DNA from: Rubrivivax sp. | GTDB taxonomy: Bacteria > Pseudomonadota > Gammaproteobacteria > Burkholderiales > Burkholderiaceae_C | Assembly: GCA_030693565.1 (NCBI GenBank) | Contig: JAUYAJ010000351.1 | Span: 1-11,311 of the forward strand | DNA length: 11,311 nucleotides | Direction of reading: 5' to 3' | The notes under the pieces: model-generated | Seen by the model: the letters and a program-made list of their open reading frames with translations, nothing else | What the model was told of the DNA's origin: nothing | Databases searched by the model: none | Translations under genes and position numbers: made by a program | Shown: one piece after another, positions 6,575 through 11,311 of the stretch | Layout: every line of letters begins with the position of its first letter | Numbering within the stretch: the stretch's first letter is position 1

Positions 6575-7110
6575 GTGGCGATGTCGTGGAACGGGTCGGT
6601 CAGGATCTTGGTCATCCAGGCCAGGCCCGTGAGGCGGCCGCGCAGGAGGAACAGGTGCAGGGTGCGGAAGAGCACCCCACTGATGCCCAGGGCCAGCCAG
6701 ATCAGACCCAGGTCATGCACGAATCCAGCCGGGGTGGTGCTGGGCTCGATCAGACCGAACAGGCTCGGGCTCAGGGCCAGCCACACCGGCAGTGCCAGCC
6801 ACACCGCGATCAGGATCGCCTTGCGGCGCATGCTGTAGCCGACCTTGATGGATTCCTTGTTGGCGTAGGTGGTCTGGTTCACGTGGTCGTAGCCGCGCGG
6901 CTCGAAGAAGACGTGCCCCGACTGGCGCGTGACCATGCTGACCAGCCAGCCTACCAGCCCGGCCGCAGCGGGGTCGATGAAGAGAAGCGCGTAGGCGACC
7001 AGGAAGCTGATCGCACTGATCAGATGCAGCGTCTGGTTGATGCGGCTCTGGTGGTAGTAGCGGTGGTCGTCCCAGCGCAGCACCTCGACAGTCTTGAAGA
7101 ATTCGTTCAC
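6499..7110 (-). CDS. Polytopic membrane protein with conserved-looking histidines, function unknown
   Basis: This is a 203-residue inner-membrane protein. Hydrophobic segments lie at about 29-45, 47-61, 98-121 and 130-156. Between them, on one side, are His-rich motifs: DDHRYYHQSRINQTLH (14-29) and GHVFFEPRGYDH (65-76). The arrangement, an N-terminal NxxxH, a helix pair, then W..GH..FE.R, faintly recalls the Mpo1/DUF962 iron-dependent lipid alpha-oxidation family, but the match is weak and I do not assign it. The GTG at 7110 was chosen because GAAAGGAG stands 7 bases upstream; the longer frame to 7257 would run through the regulatory repeats and looks non-coding. It shares a divergent promoter region with the GT4 gene, and its 3' end overlaps the aminotransferase. 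A membrane role in lipid modification is inferred from context. Confidence 0.75.
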   Translation of the reverse strand: MNEFFKTVEVLRWDDHRYYHQSRINQTLHLISAISFLVAYALLFIDPAAAGLVGWLVSMVTRQSGHVFFEPRGYDHVNQTTYANKESIKVGYSMRRKAILIAVWLALPVWLALSPSLFGLIEPSTTPAGFVHDLGLIWLALGISGVLFRTLHLFLLRGRLTGLAWMTKILTDPFHDIATYWRSPAALLRGELLDPMEHVRHQR

Positions 7111-7117
7111 CTGGGGG

Positions 7118-7125
7118 CTCCTTTC
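7118..7125 (-). promoter_or_regulatory. Ribosome-binding site fixing the membrane-protein start
   Basis: GAAAGGAG on the minus strand lies 7 bases before the GTG at 7110. It is a much better start signal than anything near the upstream in-frame start at 7257. Confidence 0.8.
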
Positions 7126-7167
7126 GAACGGTTGGACGGCGCACGCCACCGCTGTGGGCGCCAGTGC

Positions 7168-7209
7168 GTGACGCGATGGTGACTTTGCCTCGTGAACGCG
7201 GCGTGACAG
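7168..7209 (-). promoter_or_regulatory. Array of four Pho-box-like half-sites upstream of the membrane-protein gene
   Basis: Reading the minus strand from 7209 there is CTGTCAC, GCCG, CGTTCAC, a 6-base gap, AAGTCAC, CATC, GCGTCAC. The half-sites match CTGTCAY at 7/7, 5/7, 5/7 and 5/7 and start 11, 13 and 11 bases apart, on one face of the helix within each pair. The first pair shares its spacer GCCG with the site at 4633-4650. The array ends 57 bases before the GTG at 7110. PhoB binding is inferred. Confidence 0.55.
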
Positions 7210-7237
7210 CTGGATGTCGGTTTGATGCACGCGCGCC

Positions 7238-7255
7238 CTGTCATCGAGTTGTTGC
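7238..7255 (+). promoter_or_regulatory. Possible Pho-box half upstream of the GT4 gene
   Basis: A perfect CTGTCAT at 7238-7244 is followed after 4 bases by TTGTTGC, which matches the half-site at only 3/7. It lies about 23 bases upstream of the ATG at 7278 and points toward it. The weak second half and close spacing make this tentative. Confidence 0.3.
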
Positions 7256-7277
7256 ACGGTAGCGCGAGCATTCGCGC

Positions 7278-8513
7278 ATGGTCATCATGCCGCCCTCCAT
7301 CGTGGTCGACGACATCCTGCCTGCGCTGCGCCCGCTGCGCGTGGCAGTCGTGACCGAGACCTACCCGCCCGAGATCAACGGCGTGGCGGCCACCGTGTCG
7401 TGCGTCGTGGAGGGCCTGCGCCGTCGCGGCCACGAGCTGCAACTGGTGCGGCCGCGCCAGGCCAGGTTTGAGCAGGCCGGCGCCGACGAGCGCTTTGAGG
7501 AGGTGCTGATGCGCGGCCTGCCGATTCCGCGCTACCCGCAGCTCAGGATGGGGCTGCCGTCCCGGCGTGCCCTGGTGCGGCTGTGGGCGGCGCGCCCGCC
7601 CGACGTGGTGCACATCGTCACCGAAGGCCCGCTGGGCTGGTCGGCGCTGCACGCGGCGCTGCAGCTCAGGCTGCCGGTGGTGTCGGACTTCCGCACCAAT
7701 TTCCACGCTTACAGCCAGCACTACGGGCTGGCGTGGCTGCGCCACCCGATCATGGTCTACCTGCGCAAGTTCCATAACCGCAGCGCCTGCACCATGGTGC
7801 CCACTGAAGGGCTGAAAGCCGAGTTGGCGGCGAGCGGGTTCAAGCGGCTGCGGGTCGTGTCGCGCGGCGTGGACACGCAATTGTTCAACCCGTCGCGGCG
7901 CAGCGACGCCGTACGCGCCAGTTGGGGCGCCGGAGCCGGCACCAAAGTCGCGCTGTCCGTCGGCCGCCTGGCACCGGAGAAGAACCTGGGCACGCTCGTC
8001 GCGGCCTATGAAGCGATGCGCCGCGTGGATGCCGGACTGCGCCTGGTGCTGGTCGGCGATGGCCCCGAGCGCGCCGGCCTGAGCCAGCGCTGCCCCGACG
8101 CGGTGTTTGCCGGCCTGCGCCGGGGTGAGGACCTGGCGGCGCACTACGCCTCGGCCGACATGTTTCTGTTCCCGAGCGTCACCGAGACCTTCGGCAATGT
8201 GGTGCCCGAGGCCATGGCCAGCGGCCTGCCGGTGCTGGGCTACGACTACGCGGCCGCCGGCCAGCTCATCCGCAGCGGCATCAACGGCGTGCTGGCGCGG
8301 CTGGACGACGGCGCCGATTTTTGCGCCTCGGCGGTGCGCCTGGCCAAGGCCGGCGAATGGCTGCGGGCGATGGGCGCGCATGCGCGCGGCACCGCCTGTG
8401 GGTTGGATTGGGGCCGTATCGTGGCGGCGATCGAGGCCGAGTACGCGGCCGCGATGGAGGTGCCCGGGGCGGCAGCGCATCCAGCCTGGAAGCAGGCGAT
8501 GCCGCTGGTTTGA
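7278..8513 (+). CDS. GT4-family glycosyltransferase (candidate lipid glycosyltransferase)
   Basis: This 411-residue GT-B retaining glycosyltransferase has an N-terminal TETYPPEINGVAATV (26-40) at the acceptor glycine loop, HIVTEGPLGW (112-121), SDFRTNFHAY (136-145), the donor-phosphate-binding VGRLAPEKNL (228-237), VGDGPER (259-265) and the EX7E pair E303/E311 in ETFGNVVPE. The overall pattern resembles MgtA/SqdX-type enzymes and the Agt-like enzymes of P-starved bacteria, which glycosylate diacylglycerol or related lipids; that resemblance is from memory. ATGs at 7278 and 7287 are both possible, and no good Shine-Dalgarno is visible. It diverges from the membrane-protein gene over a 167-base region with Pho-box-like repeats. 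It would be the second sugar-transfer activity in the locus. A mannosyltransferase in polysaccharide synthesis is the main alternative. Confidence 0.85.
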   Translation: MVIMPPSIVVDDILPALRPLRVAVVTETYPPEINGVAATVSCVVEGLRRRGHELQLVRPRQARFEQAGADERFEEVLMRGLPIPRYPQLRMGLPSRRALVRLWAARPPDVVHIVTEGPLGWSALHAALQLRLPVVSDFRTNFHAYSQHYGLAWLRHPIMVYLRKFHNRSACTMVPTEGLKAELAASGFKRLRVVSRGVDTQLFNPSRRSDAVRASWGAGAGTKVALSVGRLAPEKNLGTLVAAYEAMRRVDAGLRLVLVGDGPERAGLSQRCPDAVFAGLRRGEDLAAHYASADMFLFPSVTETFGNVVPEAMASGLPVLGYDYAAAGQLIRSGINGVLARLDDGADFCASAVRLAKAGEWLRAMGAHARGTACGLDWGRIVAAIEAEYAAAMEVPGAAAHPAWKQAMPLV

Positions 8514-8523
8514 GCCGCGTCTC

Positions 8524-8864
8524 TCAGCCGGCCCCAGCGGCTCGCAGGCACAAGCTCTTGCGGCGCCACAATAGCGCCGCCGCGGCGGCCACGTAGAGGC
8601 CAAGGCCGGGCATCAACTGACGGATGTCGGGGTCGGCCGCCAGCAGGCCGGCATACAGCGCCAGCATCACCAGCACGCTGGCGTTTTCATTGAAGTTCTG
8701 CACCGGCCCAGCAACTCGGTCAACAGGCCGCATTTGGCCGGCGCATAAGCCGCCACGCTGACGCTCACCAGCGCCAGCGCGAGCAGCGGATTCACCCCTG
8801 CGAGCAGGGCCAGCACCTTGACCACATTCATGGACATCATCAGCCGCGCCTTGGGCCAGCGTCG
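8524..8864 (-). pseudogene. lplT: Lysophospholipid transporter remnant (MFS), internally deleted and frameshifted
   Basis: Two pieces of an LplT-type transporter remain. The first, 8864 to about 8715, reads RWPKARLMMSMNVVKVL and on through AAYAPAKCGLLTELL, corresponding to roughly residues 80-130 of the family. It then jumps, with a frame change near 8710, to QNFNENASVLVMLALYAGLL and a final membrane helix ending at 8524, the family C-terminus. The N-terminus and about 230 central residues are missing. The intact protein flips lysophospholipids across the inner membrane for re-acylation. The remnant cannot be functional. A stem of 7 bp (8560-8566 with 8574-8580) lies in the C-terminal part. 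It is convergent with the GT4 gene. Confidence 0.75.
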
Positions 8865-9016
8865 GGCCCGCCGCGCGCGTGTGGCTCAGCGTCTTCTTCG
8901 CGCCGTCGCCCGCCCGCCCGCCCCGGCATGGCGGCCAGCATCATGCAGTTGGTGACGTCGGTGCAGGCGCCATCGTCGGTCTGGATCCAGCAGATGCCGG
9001 TGGATTTGCTGAACAC
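8865..9016. other. Unassigned junction segment between two pseudogenes
   Basis: This holds simple CGCC-rich sequence (about 8905-8930) and a short stretch open on both strands. The plus strand reads MAASIMQLVTSVQAP and onward from 8937 to a stop near 9050. I do not recognise it in any frame. It is probably a further gene fragment or junction debris. Confidence 0.3.
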
Positions 9017-9370
9017 CAAGCCCTTCATGGCCGCGCTGTACTCCTGCAGGACGTGCTGATTGTTCGCCTTCGGCTTCACGGTTGGCGACATCCACCAGAG
9101 TTTGGTGAAACTATCCTTCACCCGGATGCGCTCGATATTGACCCACGGCACGGGCGACGGCAGCTTCGCCGGGTTCTGCCAGATGAACTCCTGGCAGAGA
9201 TGCAGGCCGTTTTTTGACTGAAACTCCAGTAGCGAGCGCAATGCCAGCGTTGACATCACCGGCTCGCCTGGCTCCCATGAGTTACCCATCTCGATGACGA
9301 CGGAGCCTCCGGGCCTGAGCATCTTCTTAAAGAGCGGCCCGAACGCGCACGGTGAAAACGTGACCTTCAC
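9017..9370 (-). pseudogene. DNA (N4/N6) methyltransferase fragment lacking its catalytic motifs
   Basis: Residues 9-118 of this frame match the middle of beta-type site-specific DNA methyltransferases: FKKMLRPGGSVVIEMGNSW, GEPVMSTLALRSLLEF, CQEFIWQNPAKLPSP, WVNIERIRVKDSF, WWMSPTVKPKANNQHVL. The SPPF/DPPY catalytic motif and the FAGS cofactor motif of the family are both absent, so it cannot methylate. After about residue 118 the frame runs on to 8840 without family similarity. Its GTG overlaps the parD stop as GTGA. The first seven residues, VKVTFSP, look more like the start of a ParE toxin than of a methylase, so this frame is probably a chimera. Base composition is visibly less GC-rich than its neighbours, hinting at foreign origin. 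Confidence 0.7.
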
Positions 9371-9636
9371 CTCGCGCCTGACCCGCCCTCGGATGGGGCG
9401 ACGCGCTTGCGTACGGCAGCGAAGACCGCCTTGGCCGGAATGCCTGCGCCGCGGTCAGTTCCGCGCTGTATCTCCTTGCGAAGCGTCTCCAGTTTCACGG
9501 CGCGCAGCGCCTCCCGAACTTCAAGCGCGCGCAGCCCGTCACGCACGACCTCGCTGGCGCTCGCGTACCGACCTTGCTGAATCTGCTCTTTGATGAACGA
9601 CTCGAAGTGCTCCCCGATGACATGGCTCGAAGGCAT
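9367..9636 (-). CDS. parD: ParD-family antitoxin (type II toxin-antitoxin), toxin gene lost
   Basis: This 89-residue protein has the ParD/CC2985 ribbon-helix-helix layout: a strand near HVIGEHFESFIKEQIQQGRY, then ASASEVVRDGLRALE, the signature second helix, followed by a charged helix REALRAVKLETLRKEI and a flexible tail that would wrap the toxin. Length is typical. ParD binds its own promoter as a dimer and neutralises ParE, a gyrase-directed toxin. The ATG at 9636 was chosen over an upstream frame start near 9681 because GGAAGGGG lies 7 bases before it. The stop overlaps a GTG in the usual parD-parE fashion, but the downstream frame changes into a methyltransferase fragment after about seven codons. 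It is therefore an orphan antitoxin here, intact as far as can be seen. Confidence 0.85.
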   Translation of the reverse strand: MPSSHVIGEHFESFIKEQIQQGRYASASEVVRDGLRALEVREALRAVKLETLRKEIQRGTDRGAGIPAKAVFAAVRKRVAPSEGGSGAR

Positions 9637-9643
9637 GGCACGA

Positions 9644-9651
9644 CCCCTTCC
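9644..9651 (-). promoter_or_regulatory. Ribosome-binding site of parD
   Basis: GGAAGGGG on the minus strand lies 7 bases before the ATG at 9636 and decides that start against the longer frame. Confidence 0.75.
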
Positions 9652-9711
9652 GGTTGACCTTGACGCACCAGACACTGTCAAAGATTGATAGTTCTACCAA
9701 GAGAATTCGAC

Positions 9712-10480
9712 TTGCCCGCAGTGGCCATATCCATCTTCGAGAACATCAGCGTCGTCCAGGAAGGCATGGAGACTATCGCGGTGCCGACCGACAAGACCGA
9801 TGCACGCGAACTGCAGGTCGGCAGCGGCGAGATCCGTTTCGACGGCGTCACCTTCACCTGTGGCCGCGACGACAGCCAACGTGTGCTTGACGCGCTCGAC
9901 CTCGTCATCCGACGGCGCGAGCACCGAGCCGATCGAAGCCGCGGCGCGCAAGGCGCAGGCGCATGAGTTCATCCTCGACCTGCAGGACTGGAAAGGCCGC
10001 ACCGGCTACGAAGCCCATGTCGGCGAGCGCGGCGTCAAGCTCAGCGGCGGCCAGCGCCAGCGCGTCGCGATCGCCCGCGTGATCCTGAAAGACGCGCCGA
10101 TCCTGGTGCTCGACGAAGCGACCTCGGCGCTGGACAGCGAGGTCGAGGTCGCAATCCAGGACCAGCTGCTCGGGCTGATGCAAGGCAAGACGGTGATCGC
10201 GATCGCCCACCGGCTGTCGACCATCGCGCGCATGGACCGGCTGATCGTGCTCGACCGCGGCCGCATCGTCGAACAAGGCACGCATGCCGAGCTGCTGGCT
10301 CAACGCGGCCATTACGCCGCGCTGTGGGCGCACCAGTCGGGCGGCTTTCTCGCCGAGGCCGTGGCCGCGGTCGAGACCCCGGCGGCGACCCTCACCGACG
10401 ACGGCCCGCTCGACGAGATGCGGCCGGCCGAGCGCCCCGAGCCCGACACCGACGCCGAGCCGCCGCCGGCGCGCCAGTGA
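9712..10480 (+). pseudogene. ABC exporter remnant (fused permease/ATPase), Walker A deleted, frameshifted
   Basis: The first piece (9718 to about 9911) reads ISIFENISVVQEGMETIAVP, the end of the sixth-helix region of an MsbA/ATM1-type exporter, then GEIRFDGVTF and LDALDLVIR, the strand before Walker A. The sequence then jumps in another frame (from about 9912) to EAAARKAQAHEFILDLQDWK, GERGVKLSGGQRQRVAIARV (signature motif), PILVLDEATSALDSE (Walker B and D-loop) and AIAHRLST (H-loop). Walker A, the Q-loop and nearly all of the membrane domain are missing, so it cannot hydrolyse ATP or transport. The frame ends in a Pro/Glu-rich tail at 10480. There is no plausible start. It is transcribed toward the M20 gene, 31 bases downstream. 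Confidence 0.85.
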
Positions 10481-10511
10481 TCACGCCGCCAAAGGGCTTT
10501 AGAGTGGGGCC

Positions 10512-11311
10512 ATGACGAGCCCCGACACCGACGCCTTGCTGGCCCGCATCGCTGCCAAACGCGACGACATCGTCGCGCTGACGCAGGCGCTGGTGCGCAT
10601 CCCCACCATCAACCCGCCGGGCGACGCCTACGAAGCCTGCGCCCGCCTGCTCGGCGAGCGGCTGGCGCGGCGCGGCTTTGCCGTCGAATACATCCGCGCC
10701 GCCGGCGCGCCGGGCGACAAAGACTCACACCCGCGCATCAACGTCGTCGCCCGCATCGAAGGCCAGGGCAGCGGCGACTGTGTGCACTTCAACAGCCACA
10801 TCGACGTCGTCGAAGCCGGCTCGGGCTGGACCCGCGAGCCCTTCGGCGCCGAGGTCGACGGCGACCGCCTCTACGGCCGCGGCAGCTGCGACATGAAAGG
10901 CGGCTTGGCGGCCAGCGTGATCGCCGTCGAGTCCATCCTCGAACAAGGCATCGGCTTCGCCGGCGCGCTGGAGATCAGCGGCACGGTGGACGAAGAGTCG
11001 GGCGGCTACGCCGGCGTGGGCTACCTGGCCGGGCTGGGCTACTTCAGCCGGCCGCGTGTGCAGCACGTCATCATCCCCGAGCCGCTGGGGGTGGACCGCA
11101 TCTGCCTGGGCCACCGCGGCGTCTGGTGGGCCGAGGTCGAGACCCGCGGCCGCATCGCGCACGGTTCGATGCCTTTTCTGGGCGACTCGGCGATCAACCA
11201 CATGAGCGCCTTCCTGCACCGGCTGGAGACCAATCTGGCGCCGCGGCTGCGCCAACGCCACAGTGCGCAGCCGGTGGAGCCGCCGGGCGCGCGCTACAGC
11301 ACGCTCAACAT
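10512..11311 (+). CDS. M20-family metallopeptidase/deacylase (ArgE/DapE type), 3' end outside the window
   Basis: The window contains 266 codons from an ATG at 10512 with no stop. The metal-site pattern of M20 amidohydrolases is complete so far: HFNSHIDVV (92-100, zinc ligand H96 and D98), GRGSCDMKGG (122-131, bridging D127), VDEESGG (159-165, catalytic glutamate E161 and ligand E162) and IIPEPLG (187-193). The dimerisation-lid segment GRIAHGSMPFLG (213-224, H217) follows. Family members remove acyl or succinyl groups from amino acids such as N-acetylornithine or N-succinyl-diaminopimelate, or act as carboxypeptidases; the substrate cannot be told. No deletion or frameshift is seen, so intact sequence resumes here after the graveyard. 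Shine-Dalgarno is weak (GAGTGGGG close to the ATG). Confidence 0.88.
   Translation, partial: MTSPDTDALLARIAAKRDDIVALTQALVRIPTINPPGDAYEACARLLGERLARRGFAVEYIRAAGAPGDKDSHPRINVVARIEGQGSGDCVHFNSHIDVVEAGSGWTREPFGAEVDGDRLYGRGSCDMKGGLAASVIAVESILEQGIGFAGALEISGTVDEESGGYAGVGYLAGLGYFSRPRVQHVIIPEPLGVDRICLGHRGVWWAEVETRGRIAHGSMPFLGDSAINHMSAFLHRLETNLAPRLRQRHSAQPVEPPGARYSTLN

Noticed and set aside
8560..8580. 7-bp inverted repeat (GCGGCGC/GCGCCGC) between the GT4 and lplT ends as a terminator
   Set aside because: It lies within the lplT C-terminal remnant and has no T-tract on either side.
7107..8603. Minus-strand open frame of 498 codons opposite the GT4 gene
   Set aside because: Antisense shadow of a motif-complete glycosyltransferase; low-complexity His/Gln/Arg-rich translation.
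8840..9370. Whole 176-codon frame as a complete methyltransferase
   Set aside because: Only about residues 9-118 match the family. The rest is junction sequence, and the catalytic motifs are absent.
9653..9681. TTGACA (9681-9676, minus strand) as a -35 for parD
   Set aside because: No acceptable -10 at 16-18 bases; the hexamer there is GTCAAC.

Overview
The window is high-GC DNA with Burkholderiales-like gene content, probably a Comamonadaceae or Rubrivivax/Leptothrix-type betaproteobacterium. That placement is inferred from protein style, codon use and G/C-tract intergenic repeats of a kind familiar from that group. No rRNA, tRNA or CRISPR was seen.

Positions 1-693 hold no recognisable gene up to 276, then a small basic protein with a ribbon-helix-helix-like C-terminus. 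Positions 686-8513 form a membrane-lipid locus. A minus-strand operon runs, in transcription order, from a degraded UDP-glucose dehydrogenase (4569-3790) to phosphatidylserine decarboxylase (3782-2901), an MGDG-synthase-like glycosyltransferase (2904-1648) and a PlcP-like metallophosphoesterase (1531-686). A plus-strand class III aminotransferase (4832-6574) diverges from it. It converges with a polytopic membrane protein (7110-6499), which in turn diverges from a GT4 glycosyltransferase (7278-8513).

Both divergent intergenic regions contain repeats resembling PhoB-binding Pho boxes (CTGTCAY, four bases, CTGTCAY), placed upstream of starts on both strands. With a phospholipase-C-like enzyme and two candidate diacylglycerol glycosyltransferases, this suggests phosphate-starvation lipid remodelling: phospholipids are cut to diacylglycerol, which is then glycosylated to P-free lipids. 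The aminotransferase and the membrane protein have no assigned step and are the new part of the proposed system. The dehydrogenase, which would supply UDP-glucuronate, has lost its catalytic core through in-frame deletions.

Two kinds of repeat lie inside the locus. A 55-bp two-hairpin element occurs twice around the 4.5-4.8 kb promoter, with base-pair-preserving differences, and one copy supplies the first codons of the dehydrogenase. G/C-tract repeats encode both ends of the MGDG-synthase-like protein.

Positions 8524-10480 are a gene graveyard: an lplT remnant, a DNA methyltransferase fragment fused to what may be the first codons of parE, an intact parD antitoxin without a toxin, and an ABC exporter remnant lacking Walker A. 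The window ends inside an intact-looking M20 peptidase (10512 onward).
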